Notes: a model not told the origin generated them from the letters alone. DNA of 64,000 nucleotides from Motacilla alba alba (GCF_015832195.1 NC_052017.1:107854929-107918928); one strand, 5' to 3'. Shown: positions 24,901 to 37,453, counted from the stretch's first letter. A program made the numbers and translations.

Positions 24901-27105
24901 CATGTAAAGATGGAATAACTTTCATCAAAATTTAGACCATTGTTCAGAAGTGTTCCATTGTAAATGTGGGCTTTCACTTCCACAGTTATCTTTATTCCCT
25001 TTATAACATCCTAGAAAAAAAATGCACTATGCTGTTTTATGGTGCCCACATTTTTATTTTCTATCTAGCAAGAAAATGTGATCTTCTCATTAGGTTTCAA
25101 TTAGCAAGAGATCATGTGCAAGAAGCAGCATCTATGAGATTAATATTAACCAAGCATCACCTTAAACATTTAGTTTTAAGGAAAACATAAATAAAACTTC
25201 TTCTTATGTTGCAACAGAACCAATTCTTTTTCCTTAGATCTGATAAAGTACCCTTTATCCTGGTTGTTGATATTAATCTGGAGTCTCAACATATCAACGC
25301 TCAAAGCCATGAAAATATCTGCAGAGACTGGTCCCCCCCTAACAGGGAGCAAGGTTCAGTTGCATCTCATCACATTCCATCTGTGGTGTGTTTTGAGGCA
25401 CTTGCAACGGCAAGTGGAGGACAGGGTAGGAGGCTACTTGAGCAAATCTGGTTCCTGTTCTCTGGAACCAGAAATACCAGGATAGCTGCAGTTTGAGTAA
25501 ATCTGTGGTCAAAGAGAATGAGCCCAGATTTAATTCAGCTGAGGTTTAAGTAAATATCAAAGATAGAATAGTATTAGGAGAATTTATCAAAGATGGCAGG
25601 CTGTGAGAGGTGCATTTAATCTTGCCCTGAAATTAGAACTTGATTTATCGATTCAGTGTGTAGAAGTCAGGAATTTCCCCACTCCAGAATTCAAAAACTG
25701 TGGTTTTGGCATTTTCTCACCATGTGTAACTTATTCAAGCAACAGAAGGAAGGATTTGTGTCACTGCACTGTCCTATTTCCACTGTGCAAGAATCATATA
25801 AGCGAGTAGGGAGGTCTGGTACATGTACTGCTTCAGTACAGAGCAACATGTTCAGCTCCCATGCCTACTGTTCTGTTGTCAGTTCCCACAGCTTTTGATC
25901 AACCCCCATGTCAAGGGCCAGAACATCTGGTATTATTTGAACAAATGATGAAGTTAAAAACAGGATAGCAGGTTAGTCTTTTCAGATCCTCATTCTTAGA
26001 TGTGTCTTTGTTTCCGTCACTCCATCACTTTCGGTTTTCTTGCCATCGCAGCAAGATGACAGCTCTCTGTGATGGCATTGGCATGTTCATACTCTTTATG
26101 ACAGTTGTTAACAAAATATAGCCTATTAGAAAAAGATAGCTTAATTTTGCAGACTTTTGGCTTTTTGTCCTGATTTTCATTCCACTTACCTGATCTCACA
26201 CAGAATTTCCTCTGAAGTTTTGAGCAATATTAAGGTCACCAGAATGCCTATTAGCCCATCACAGCTGCCAGTATTAGATATTGGCTTTGTTAATTACATT
26301 TCAGGCACACAGAGCCATCCCAGCTCACTCAATTTATTAAGATATCGTGGCACAGTGTGCTTAGTTGCCATGCAGTGCTGTAAGAGAATGGTTTGCAAAC
26401 CCTGGAGGAGAGTCTGCAAGCAAGATGAGAGCAAGGGTCCCAGCGGCTTTGTTCAAGAAATGTCCCTTCAATCAGTGTCACGGAGAGCAGCAGCAGGTGA
26501 GTCAATATGCCAAGAGGCTGCCTGGAGAACCCTGTGACACCATGGCCCTGTCTCTGACTGGAAGTCTTTACAACTGCTTTACACAGCTTCCTTTATCTGT
26601 GCACGATGAGCAATTGCAGGCTTCTGCACAAAATTTAAAAGAACTACTTTCCCAAGAGGAACAGACTCTCAGTAGGTATCAATCCCATTCTATTAAATTA
26701 AACCCAGTCTAATCTACATTTCCTCCTCACTTGTCCATCCCAAATTTTTAATTTCATCTAGATTTACCTTTTTATTTTGCATTGAAGATCATTGGTAGAA
26801 ACCAGGCTTACTAGGATTGTCAATGACATAAGAGTATGGTTTTGCTCATCCCATTAATTACTCTTCTTGGTTTGGTCTGTTCAGGGAGGGGACTTGGAGC
26901 CACTGCAGCATGATAGATATTAATTATTTTAATAGTTTATTCTCAGACAAATTATAATACTATTATTAAATATTAGAACAATATTATAGAGAGAGCTAAT
27001 GTGAAAGGTAACATTGAATTTGAAGATTTCCTTATTGTGTTGCATTCAAGTCAGGAGAAAGCAGATTAAATTTCTATAGCTATTGTGTGGCTGTTGGTTT
27101 TATCT
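21936..27105. other. AT-rich non-coding DNA, nothing assigned
   Basis: Short frames only. A 13-bp direct duplication (tcagagtYgtata) lies at 23,860-23,872 and 23,873-23,885, and a T11 run at 23,224-23,234. The frames at 25,206-25,496 and 26,157-26,712 lie in less AT-rich blocks. They match no family I recognise. Confidence 0.5.
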
Positions 27106-27172
27106 TGGTTTGGGGTTTGGGGATTTTTTTGGGGAGGTGGAGGTGGTCTTTTTGGTTGGTTGGGTTGGTTAT
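27106..27172 (+). repeat. G/T-rich tract with G-runs
   Basis: Contains gggg, ggg, gggg, ggtggaggtgg and tggttggttgggttgg within about 65 bp on the plus strand. It has enough G-tracts to form a two- or three-tetrad G-quadruplex in principle. It is otherwise low complexity. Confidence 0.85.
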
Positions 27173-30100
27173 TTTTATTCTTTTTTTCCCCTAAATGAAT
27201 AAAATAAATTATAGTTATACCTGCAAATGGCTTCAAGAAGATTTGCTAAGTTATAACCTGTTATTTCTGAACTCCCATCACTCTGCTGTTAGGTTTTTTT
27301 CTCCTAGTTTTTCAAATGAATTTAATAACCATGAAGAAAAGCAAACTAATTGAAATTATTCCCCACAACATTACCTAAATTTAGAGAATGCAATTAACTA
27401 TGGCATACACATCAACACACTTAATTCTGTAAAACACTTATCTTAGGCAGAAATATTGCCATTACTAATTATAAAAACATAATCTGCAAGAAATAACTAA
27501 TACAAATAAAATGAACAAGCAAATTGTATTAAAAAGTTGAAGAAATGCTGCAGAACAGAATTAGAGGTAGGAAAAAAGGGGATTCTAGCCTTAAAAAACA
27601 TGCTCATTGATGCTTCTGTTTTATTTTGTATGGCATGAGTTAGTCTGTAGTTGATTCAATATAATCTGCTTATCAGAAAATATTAGAAATTTACAATTCT
27701 GCCTCCTCTGCTGTAGATAAATGATTTTTTTGGAATTTCACATAATGGAATATACTTATCCAATGTTTAAGTAAACTTTAAATCTGATACCATATGTGAA
27801 ATATGTTGCTGTTCAGGTTCAGGATTTCAACTTCTTTTCATACGTTTGTTTTTTTTGTTCATACAGACTAGAGCATTCAGATGCAGTCCAAGTAACACCA
27901 ATTCCAAGCCTGTCTTTGCCATTTGCCTGAAGTGTAAAGACAGAGATGGCCACCTCTCCTCTCTCGATCGCTAGTTTTGTTTAAAAGCTCCAGAAAATCA
28001 CAAGACTTTCCCAATGAAGGTACAGAGAACTATTTCTGCAGAGTCTCTTGCCATACATAACATTGACTTGCTCTGACCAGGCCTCCAGACTGGATTTTCT
28101 TCTCCATGTGAGGTTTCTTCTGCTCCCTGCCTCTACACAAACTTCATCTTACCCTTTTAACTTATGAATTCTTTGGAACAAATGGGCATATTTTACAAAA
28201 CCTGATAAAATGGACAATTATCAGGTTCTAAGAAAATCTTGTTTGCTTCCATTCACCTATATTTCATGCCAAACTGCTAATGTATGGTTTTGAAGTGGCT
28301 CCATTCTTAGACACTAATGAATTTGTTGCACTTTACAGGGCATTATATTCAGAAAATTTCAGAGGAAAAAGAAGTTCATTTATTTCAAAACCACTGACAC
28401 TCTATTGTGTTACCAGTATCAGCATCCTTCACTGTTTGTTGTTTTTTTTGTAACTTTACACCCAAAATTTTTTTTCTCAAGCCTTTTTTAGAGCCCTGGG
28501 TTCTCCACCTCCTGTATATACAAATACTCCATATCTTGTTGAGCTCCATCTACTTCCTTGATTTTTGTTATTTTCATCAATGTAGAATATCCTGCAACAC
28601 TTTCACTTACAAATGAATTTTAGAAATAAGTACCTAATTGTGATTGAAAATCTACATAACCCCTTTAATAGTTTAAATGCTTTTTTGGTTTTATTTTTCA
28701 CTTATTTCTCTGACTTGTAAAACTTACTTTGCAGGTACAGAATGGGAGACCCTGGCATCACATTTTTCTAACATTGGTGACTGGAAATCGTAGATAAAAC
28801 AGATACTAAAAAGAAAGGTGCTTTGCTGATATCCTCTGTCAACCTGCTGTGTTAGAATAAATATTGTATGAAGGTTTTGTGCTCTATATTCATGCAATAA
28901 AGTTCAGTGCCTTAACAGCAATGTAAAGACAGGCATTATGATTGGGCCTTGATCATGGTGCTTTCTATGTTTTGAGTGGGAAAAGTTTATATTCTACAGT
29001 ACACAGCACTAAAATGTTAGAAGTACTTTGGGTAGTGTTAATTGCAGTATTTTAGGGTGCTGACATTTAATGTATTTATTTCTGGTTTCATAGTTGTCAT
29101 TATGTGGAGGAGACAAACTGTTCTTTCTAGCAATCATGACTTGAGTGTCTTAAATTTTTTGTTTTCCCAAAAAAAAATTTGACATTTTTCTGATATTTTG
29201 CTTCTATAAGTGTGGGAGAACCAAGGCCAAGTGTAAAAATTTTTTGTTTATAAATTTATTTAAATATAATAACTTTAATCCCAAAAAATCTTTTAAGACA
29301 TCAAACACTCCTAAAAGAAACAGGAGTTGAGGGAGATGCTTCTGCTTGTTTAGATATCAACTGCACTTGAAAGTTTCCCCTTCCTCTTTTAAGTGAAGTA
29401 GTGGGTTTTGCTGCTACTTTGACCATAACAGGAGGCAGGTATGATATTTAAATCCTGTTGTTTGGATATTTATATCTGCTTATAAACTTAGAGCAGTCCT
29501 TATAACTGCAGGGTCAGGATGCCTGCTAAATTTTCTGATGATGAGATGCATTGGTCTGTTCTATTATGGTAAGAACCATGAAACATTTCTGTAAATTATT
29601 TTTACTGTCAAAGCACAAGTTGCAACACTCACACTGGAAAAGTGAATTCTTTCAGCCTGTGAATGTCAGTGGCTATCTTCAAGGACACAAATTATCTTCT
29701 GGGAAATCTGAGTAATTTATATAACATATTAAATTGTGATGTGGGTTCAGTTAGGTGCTGCTTATACAAGAAGAAATCTGAACAAATATTAGCATGTCTG
29801 TGAGACTATCAGAATAGCAAGCAATATAGTTACTATAGTTCATATAAGAAATAAGAAATATTATAATATAGTTGGTGACCAGGACTTAAATCAGATAATA
29901 CTGTGAAAGGCACTGTAATCTAGTTTGAAAGAGTACCCTAATTTGGCACATCAGCATTACCTTCCCAAAATACCAGGAAACCCTACAGGTTGCTTACTTG
30001 TCAGCTGGGAGCTCCTAGCCTCAGTAGAGACATTAATCCTTCCTTGCCTAAGCATCCTGTGTTTGCCTGCTTTCCACATCTGAAAAGATAGGCAGGTTTT

Positions 30101-30300
30101 TTTTTTCCTACTAGCTAAAACCGAAATTAAACTATATATTGCATTTTCCACTTTTTTGTTGGTGGTGTTGAAAACTTCCTTTTATTCTCCATTTTTAATT
30201 TTGTCTTTTCTCATTTTCTCATAACAGAGGTACTTAATTTCTGGTACATTCGTTGTCTTCATCTTAGGGTCTTGTATGTTCTTTTTTGTCATTTGCTTTT
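27173..30300. other. AT-rich non-coding DNA, nothing assigned
   Basis: No gene, RNA or mobile element recognised. Frames are 60-70 codons and compositionally biased. Confidence 0.5.
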
Positions 30301-30303
30301 TTT

Positions 30304-30317
30304 GGGGGGGGGGGGGG
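30304..30317 (+). repeat. uninterrupted G14 run
   Basis: Fourteen consecutive G, then cgga and G5 (30,322-30,326), preceded by T-rich sequence. Long G homopolymers are uncommon in such an AT-rich setting. They are also frequent sites of sequencing or assembly error, so the exact length is uncertain. Confidence 0.9.
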
Positions 30318-30726
30318 CGGAGGGGGCTTATTTCTTTTTTCCAGATAAATTTCACTGCAATTTATTGATGCCCAGTAGAAAAATAAGGAGGGATACTGTC
30401 AAGTTGCCATTGGTGACAGAATACCAATCTTTGACTTCACTTAATATGGAGTTGCTTGGTACAGGAATGGGAAACATCATTAGTTTTCTCTAGCAAAGTC
30501 TTTAAATGAAAAACTTATAAGTGAATACTAATTTGTCACCCTGATTTTTTAAGACTTTGCTAAGGCTTCTGATGTTTGCATTCTTTTAACAAACTTTTTC
30601 ACACACATGTAAATATGTTTTGCATTCTATCATGGAGGAGGAGAGAATTGATGGACTATTGGTCTGTCCAGTGTCATTGGAGAGGTGGCACTGTCACCCT
30701 CCAACCCACTGTCACTTTTGGAAAGC

Positions 30727-30733
30727 TATAAAT
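30727..30733 (+). promoter_or_regulatory. TATA box of the LTR
   Basis: The motif tataaat sits in the middle of the LTR remnant, 20 bp before its AATAAA. The inferred start would lie near 30,757. Present activity is unknown. Confidence 0.6.
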
Positions 30734-30746
30734 GTTGGAGTCAGAA

Positions 30747-30752
30747 AATAAA
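30747..30752 (+). terminator. poly(A) signal of the LTR
   Basis: AATAAA in LTR context, followed by a T-rich stretch (cttttttgtt) that fits a downstream cleavage element. Confidence 0.55.
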
Positions 30753-30820
30753 GGTCCCTCTTTTTTGTTCGCCTGTAGAGCAGCAGTGTCCATGTTGACA
30801 TTTTGTGTCCTATTGCGGCA

Positions 30821-31299
30821 CTAATTTTTTTTCAAAATCTGAACATTGCTACAACAGAGTTCAAGTTGAGTGCATTACAAGATCCCTGATCGTAGCTGAA
30901 GATCAGAGCCATGGATCTTTGGAACAGCCTTTATTTTCTTTATGTCATTATAGTTTTCCATTTAGGAGATGTGGATGACTATTCACTGAATCCGTGTAAT
31001 TACAATAAGGATTCTTTCCTTTTCCTGCTGTGTAACATATTAATACCACTTCAAGATCTCAGTCCACTCCTCTGAGGTTACTTTGTAGACTCTGTGTGCA
31101 GACTCGAGGTACAGATATATAATCTGCTCCCTGTGTTTGCTGGGCAAAAGAAAACAGCAACTGATGTAAACAGCCTCTGTTTACCCTTAGCTCTTTCTTG
31201 CTTGCAGTCCTGAAAGAGAAGAGCAATGCATGGAGGTGAAGCACTGCAGTACAGAGGAATAGTCAATCTGCCCCTTTAGATAAACTTACTTCTGCCGAT
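30821..31299. other. non-coding, nothing assigned
   Basis: Sequence between the LTR and an old CR1 piece. Two overlapping minus-strand frames (61-62 codons) have no recognisable motif. Confidence 0.5.
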
Positions 31300-31480
31300 A
31301 CATAAACTCAGAGAGCTGGAAGGGACCTTGAGGTCATCTACTGCACTCCCCTGCTTCATGGTTGCACCTCCTACTGCAAGGAATTACTCTAAGGAGATGC
31401 CTCATTTATCTTGTTCCTAAACGCCTCCTGGTGACAGAGTGAACATTGACTTCTAACACTGCTCCTAACCTTTACAGTTT
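31300..31480 (-). mobile_element. old CR1-like LINE, 3' UTR fragment
   Basis: Read on the plus strand, cataaactcagagagctgg then aagggaccttgaggtcatct is the reverse complement of a CR1 3' end with degenerate terminal repeats. About 90 bp further in, a tgttcctaaacgcctcc segment fits the conserved middle of the CR1 3' region. It is clearly more diverged than the copies at 8.84 and 57.5 kb, so it probably belongs to an older subfamily. The inner boundary is uncertain. Confidence 0.7.
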
Positions 31481-33742
31481 TTCACTAATTTCTAAGCTGA
31501 AGATCCCAAGTGGATATTAAGGTCCTCGCAAATTCTCCCATTCGCCTGGATTACAGGTAACAGGTTGCCCTTACAAATGTTTCCCTTTAAAAAAAATAAA
31601 TATTTAAAAATGTTTTGAGTGTCCAGGGCAAAAATTACAGTAATTTCCCAAAATGTAAAGCTGCTTACAAAAGTATATTTTAAAAGGGCAACTTCTTTCA
31701 CAATTTCATTTGTATGATATTTCTTCTAATTAAGTCCTGTGAAGCAACCCAAAAGGAGAAAGTGAAAGAAGTTATTTTTGTCATTGTAAATATGATACAA
31801 ATTTAGGTGTCCCGTGTCTCAAAACAGTTCCATCTTTAATAAGCACTTTGAGATTCCTCCAATATGTTTAACTGAAAATTGTCTTGATTTTTCATGTGCT
31901 AATGTGCTTGCTGCGTACAGCATTAAGTTAGAAAGTTATCTGTGACTAACACATTGTACCTTGACCAAGAAACCAACAGCTAATGGAAAATTTATTATAT
32001 TCAACTAAACAGATGGCATTCCTGGAGCCAGTAGTGATATAAAGGTCTCTGTCATGTTATCTTTAAATATCATGTGTCCTAGAGTCTCTTCATTCCTTAC
32101 AGTAATTAATGAGATCCTGATTACACATAATGACTAGTAACATGAATGTGGATAGTATTACTTTAATCAGTTTATATCTAGAGAGCTTCTATTTTCTTGC
32201 TATACTCAGGGTTTGGTTTGTTTGGTTTTTTTCCCTGTTGAACATTTGGGCAGATTTTCAGAGGACATTGCAAAAGATTAGATTGTAAGATACTAATGTG
32301 TGAAGATGAGCCAAAAACATTTACATTTTGAAGAATATTAAGTATAATAAATATCTGAGCTCATTGCAAATTACAGAACTGTGTATTTCCAAGAAAGAAT
32401 AACAAAGTCAAGAAGAAAAGACACAAATAAATTCCTTTCTGTTGACCACCAGATGTAGCTAGCCAGAGCAGGAGCTGGTGTGCTTTTCAGTTGATACAAA
32501 GGCTGCAATGAAACAATGCCTTTTTTGGTATAACAAAACACAATAAATGAAACACTTGGGAACTGGCTAGCTCATTATACAATTCAAGTGTAATTACATG
32601 TTGCATCCCAAACTTAAAAAGCACAAAATAATCTTGAATTATTTGACAGATTTAAGAATGCAGGTTTTTGAGATGTTTCTGAGTACCTAAGGAGGCAGTC
32701 CCATAGCCACATTTATAAGGGGGCTTTTTAGCTCAGGTAATTGGAGCTGTAAATAAGAGCATGGTCAAGACACAGACTATTTAATGAAAGCTCCAAACTG
32801 ACTTCATCTCTTAGGATTAGCCCAGTTTTGAGTACGTTGTACAATATATGCGGAGGTGGTTCTCAGCTCTTGCAACACCAACCTTTTTAATATTTGAATA
32901 AAATCTATATGTTTATAGGACCAAATATAATTTGAGCATGTTCCAAGGTGGCAGAACCCTCATATGACAGTTAAACAATATTTCACAGAGCAGGAGAAGA
33001 TTATTATCAGTTACCCAAGATCAGCAAAGGAAAGATCTAATGGTAGAGTGGCAGTAGGCTGTTAAAATATGCATGCAAGAATGTTAGCTTACCATAGAGT
33101 TTCTGCTCCATTCTCTTTGTTTCCTCGTGTAATACCTTTTTACTTGCCTGATATGATGTCTTTTATTATATTTTATTCAAGTAAAACTTTCATTGCCTTC
33201 AGTGAATTCACAGGGCAAAGACAGGAGATTTTACATTCAAATATTAGACCTCAAAATTGCAAAGAAATTGCAGGTGAGGTTGATTCTTATGCTTTCAGAA
33301 CAGTTCCTGTTCAAATTTTAGGACATTGATATGTATTAATTTTCTAATATCAAAATTAATTTTTGCTTCTTCTTGCAGGGAAGGAGAGGGATTTTTTTTT
33401 TCCATGATACATATTTTAAATCTATTTAGGTTTTATCACATTTCTGTTGTAACGCACTTAATTTTTAAAAACCCAAAGAATTTTGGGATCAAAGTAATAT
33501 TTTTTATTCTTCACTGAGAAAGGAACAACTCACAACAGTCTTCATCAGTAATGATGCCATTGAAAAGTGTTGTATAAACCTGGCAATAACCTGTTCTCAC
33601 CACAGATCTACTTAATTGCTTCTGCATTTATAATAGACACAACAGATGATTAATGCTTGGTGCACTGAGTGGCAATCTTTGGGAATTACTTAAATAACTT
33701 TTGTATAATACCTTAGGCCATAATTATAAAGGTTTATGTAAC
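31481..33742. other. AT-rich non-coding DNA, nothing assigned
   Basis: No gene or element recognised. Confidence 0.5.
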
Positions 33743-33775
33743 TTGCAAATGATGCAAATCATGTTTTCTGCAAAT
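33743..33775 (+). promoter_or_regulatory. cluster of three octamer-like motifs (candidate POU/Oct sites)
   Basis: TTGCAAAT (33,743-33,750), ATGCAAAT (33,752-33,759, the perfect octamer) and CTGCAAAT (33,768-33,775) lie in the same orientation within 33 bp. A TAATTA-like homeodomain core lies upstream at 33,721 and a CTAATTA core downstream at about 33,862. ATGCAAAT is the established binding site of POU-domain factors. That this is an enhancer is inference. AT-rich DNA yields such motifs by chance, but three in 33 bp is denser than expected. Confidence 0.3.
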
Positions 33776-34449
33776 ATTTAACAAAACACCAGCAGAACAA
33801 ACTGTGTTTCTGAACAACTATAAACTGCTCTTCATTTATTTGGGGCATCCCATAACTTAAGCTAATTATGGTTGTTAGCTGTAGATAAACACATTACTAA
33901 AATACCCTTTAGTGCCTTCAAAAGAAGAAATATGAAAGTTCTACAGTTATTAAATTGCTCATGAAAAAAAGATTGAGAAAATATGTCTCTTTCAAAACTT
34001 GGAACAGAAGAGATGCCCCCAGCACCTGTAAATTGTCATTTCCAAATTTCTATTTTTAACAAGACAATTATTTGTTTATAGCCATAGAAATTATTATGAA
34101 TCCATATTGACACCTTGCGGATAACTTGGTCAAATGCAGTGAGCAAGTTTCTGTACTTATTCATCTTGGAATGTATTAGTCCTATTAGCTAACTCATAAT
34201 TAAGCACTGGGCACTGTTTCCATTTGAAGCTCTTGTAGTAGTTCTATATTTTATGAAGGGGTTGTATCTAAGAATATAGTTTTTAGATGTAAAAAAAAAT
34301 TAAAAATAGATGGGAGCTGACACCTATAAAATATTGGTCTTGCCAAAACTGTTTAACATCATATTTCTTTTTAATTACTTAACTTTAGATGGGAAAAAAT
34401 GCTTCTAGAGCAATCTACCCTCACCATTGAACTCCTCAGCTCAAATAGA
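33776..34449. other. AT-rich non-coding DNA, nothing assigned
   Basis: AT-rich sequence with TAATTA-like cores. No element recognised. Confidence 0.5.
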
Positions 34450-34615
34450 GGGATTTCAAACTTAATGAGGGAAAATTTAGGTTAGATATATGGAAGAAAT
34501 TATTTATTGTCAAGGTGGAAGAGGTCGCCTGGAGAAGCTGTGGATATCCCTTCCCTGACATTCTTCATGGCCAGGTTAGATGTGTTGTTGAACAGCTTGG
34601 TCTAGTGAGAGGTGA
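34450..34615 (+). mobile_element. CR1 LINE fragment, 3' region
   Basis: The segment aatttaggttagatatatgg and the following aagaaattatttattgtcaa, then cgcctggagaagctgtggat, ggccaggttagatgt and cagcttggtctagtgagagg, follow the usual plus-strand order of the CR1 3' region (end of ORF2 into 3' UTR). Both ends are truncated: it stops just before where the terminal octamers should begin. There are several short internal deletions. Confidence 0.85.
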
Positions 34616-36666
34616 ATGTATATAATATAATATTACAATATTTATTTTTCATATCAGATTCTGAAATTCATTTGCCAAGAAAACTTTTTGTCTACAGAAC
34701 TGCAGAATCCATTGCACCATGCTGAGGTGTGCCATGTGTGTCTAAATGGCTTATAGATCATTTGCAGAGTTTAAGGAATTAGCTGTCAAGAGCTCAGTCA
34801 AAAGGAATGTCTTCTGTACATAATGAAAAGAAAAAAGGTAACCATTTTGCTTCTGATAGTGACAAGAAACATGAAGCAGTCCACTGAAGAGCAATAGAAG
34901 CCAACACCAAGATCTCCCAGTACATTTTCTCATTCTCTTTTTCTCTTTCTCTTCCTCATTCTTTCCTTTCATTTTCATTTTTATTTACATTTTCTTTTGC
35001 TTACCACCCTCCAGTTTTCATTTCCTTTTTATTTTGTTTCTTCAAGTAACGTTTTATCTATCAAAACTTTTCAAACCTCAAGTCTTCTGTATCAAATAAG
35101 ATAGGGTATGAGCCGTTCACCAAAGAGTTGAATTTGATTATTCTTGTGGGTCCATTCCAATTAAGAATATTCTGTAATTCTCTGGTAATTTTAGCCATAT
35201 TAGTTAATCTCATCTGTAGGAAAAAAAAAAAACCTCTTTACATAAACTATGTAAAATCATGAGATTAGTGTTAAGATTACTTTAATTAAACAAAGAGTCA
35301 GAAAAAATGAGTAGTCTGCCGCTTACAGCCTCTCTGAGAAGTACAGGCTATTTGCATTCTTCAGAAATTTCTAAAAAACATTGCTACAGCCAGGAATACT
35401 TTAAAATTTTAATCTCAAGTGTCAATGTTTCTTTGAGCAGTATTGTTTTCTGGTTATTGTTGATTAGATCTGCTTCTCAGCTGCTTGAGAATGAAACTGG
35501 ACAGTAGTATCGAAGCTCTGAGGGACAGAGGATCTGAGCTAACACTCACTGCAGCTCACATCCAGTCTAACCCCACACTGCATGGATTCTGTGCTGGTGC
35601 CCTAAGGAGGGCAGGGAGAGGGACAAAGGTATGGTGTGCCGAACTAAGAGGATCCTCACAGGGGAAAACTATCTGAAGTGTCTCATTTATTTTTTTGTTT
35701 GTGTTTTCTAACAAGACAAACATACTGATTTATTAAATAGCTCATTAATTTAGTCAAATGTTAGATAAAAACTTGATCTGAGTATCTGAATATATTTATG
35801 CCTTGAGAAATAGAATTCGTCTATGTATATCATGCACAAACATGTCAAAATATTGCTTCTGCTTAACCTGAAGTAGAACTGTGGCCATGGACGTTTTCTT
35901 GGCCAATATAGAATTAGCTATATATCAGGTTAAACATTTAAACCCATATCTGCATGTTAATGCTGGTTTTGACCTTATTTAATGCACGTCAAAAAATTAA
36001 AATACATGTTATTTTAGGTCTAGCAACTGTTAAGTAGAAGACACTGATCAGCATTTCTTAAGCAACTGAAACCTTTCCCTGAATTCCTGTGATAGATTAG
36101 AAGAAACTGCTGCTGTGAAGCTATGAAAATTGCATATATAGAATGCACTGCTCAAAGAACAACCAGAAACAACCCAGAAAAATAAATTCAAATATTTGTA
36201 AGTGTTTTCCAGCAAGGATTTCTGAGTTAGAATTCTTCAGGATAGGTATGATTCATATTTGTAAAACTAAAAAATCAATACAATATTTCTCTATACAATT
36301 ACTTAAGTAACCAAGAGCAAAGCATCTGCCTCTCTAGGGATGCCATGTGTTGAAGACTAGAAAAACCAGCACAGCAGATAGACTGAGAAAGAGGAGGCAG
36401 ATAAGTGATCACTGTATATAATCCTACTCTCCATTCAAACCCCTTTCAAACAATTCATTTAGGAAATCTAACTCCTTCTGTCTGTAGTTGAACTGGTTTA
36501 CTGCAGTGAGTCAGGCTACATGAGCTTGCTACATAGGATCTGAGCTATTAGACTACTGAACCATGACCAATATCAGTAAATAACAGTAGCCAGCAATTAA
36601 CTTCCCCTCTTAAGTCATTAAAGACTTCAGATAATGGCCTGGAAAATTTGATGACTTAAAATGTTG
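34616..36666. other. non-coding, nothing assigned
   Basis: A pyrimidine-rich stretch (plus strand) at about 34,920-35,040 explains the Lys/Glu-rich minus frame there. A less AT-rich block at 35,480-35,680 has a 63-codon frame without recognisable motifs. Confidence 0.5.
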
Positions 36667-36747
36667 ACAACAACAACAATGGACAAAAAACCCAAACAAA
36701 AACCAAACCAAACCAAACTAAAACAAAACAAAAAAATCACAAAAAAT
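36667..36747 (+). repeat. A/C-rich low-complexity tract (CAA/CCAAA/CAAAA)
   Basis: Successive caa, aacc and aaaac units run over about 80 bp with no clean period. The reverse strand is G/T-rich, like the tracts at 19.2, 27.1 and 53.3 kb. Confidence 0.9.
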
Positions 36748-37340
36748 TCTATATTGATGTGATAGTAATTTTTAACTCGCAAATTTATTCACATTTTCCT
36801 TGGATCAATTGAATGTTTAAAGTTTCTGAAATACTTCAGTGCACATTTCTTGCTTTGACTTTCAAGTGTCAGTGCTGTGCAGTAATACCATCTCTCATGT
36901 TGTCAGAATACTCTTACTCATCTGCTTGGCTGATAATGACACATGCTGTTGGATAAGATTGTGCTTGGAACATATCTGTGTCTGTCTGACTCCACTCCAG
37001 TCTGTTCAGGAGACTATGTTAATTTTTTAATGGAGCCAAACCCATTGGCTGTCCTTGTGGACCTTTGGAAAGGTGGCACAGAATTAAAAATGGTGTTTGT
37101 GTGCATGTCCACGATCAGTGGAAGGTGGTTCATGACAATGTCTAGACTCAGGTGCTGCTTTAAGTATTGGTAAGAAGGAATTTTGGGAATGAGAGCTAGA
37201 CAGAATGGTAAGGAAAATGAAAGATATAAAACAGAAGGATCAGATGTTGAAAAGCAGTGTGGTTTTGGTAAATATTTTGGAAGATTTGAGTACAGTATAG
37301 AAATGAAACTATGTTAATAGGACATCAGAACTTACATAAA
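36748..37340. other. non-coding, nothing assigned
   Basis: Contains two overlapping plus-strand frames (63 and 76 codons) of no recognisable family. It ends with the 5' copy of the target duplication of the next LTR (37,335-37,340). Confidence 0.5.
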
Positions 37341-37446
37341 TGTGGAGTGCCCCTGTTCCTAAAAGGCAAGAATTTGATCTTACCCTTCTTGTGTTTCTAA
37401 TAACTCCTCCCTTGACCCAAACCCTAAACTTCACCCCATGATACCC

Positions 37447-37453
37447 TATAAAA
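37447..37453 (+). promoter_or_regulatory. TATA box of the 37.3-kb LTR
   Basis: TATAAAA preceded by accc and followed by a C-rich stretch, 61 bp before AATAAA. Transcription would start near 37,477. Confidence 0.7.

Larger units (their letters stand above)
30631..30820 (+). mobile_element. solo LTR remnant of an endogenous retrovirus
   Basis: The block has LTR anatomy in the plus orientation. A U3-like region contains gtggcactgtcaccctccaa, a TATA box is at 30,727-30,733 (tataaat), and AATAAA is at 30,747-30,752. A U5-like tail ends in tcctattgcggca at 30,820. The overall pattern matches a family of avian ERV LTRs that I recognise by its U3 and its 3' end. No internal retroviral sequence flanks it, so it is a solo LTR or fragment. 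The 5' end (about 30,631) is uncertain and no clear target duplication was found. AATAAA lies only about 20 bp after the TATA box, so it falls in U3, upstream of the expected transcription start. Confidence 0.75.

Noticed and set aside
25206..25496. Frames of 96 and 73 codons in a less AT-rich block
   Set aside because: Overlapping frames without motif or splice signals. No repeat match recognised.
26157..26712. Two overlapping plus-strand frames (126 and 115 codons) and a donor-like CAG|gtgagt near 26,493
   Set aside because: No protein family motif, no convincing acceptor, and the two overlapping frames are about equally long, so neither is favoured as coding.
32990..33060. Weak resemblance to a MIR/CORE-SINE core (ttacccaagatcagcaaagg)
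   Set aside because: The match is short, gapped and lacks the usual neighbouring blocks. It cannot be supported by eye.
34751..34978. Minus-strand 75-codon frame starting with a Lys/Glu-rich run
   Set aside because: The charged run comes from a pyrimidine-rich tract on the plus strand. No domain follows.
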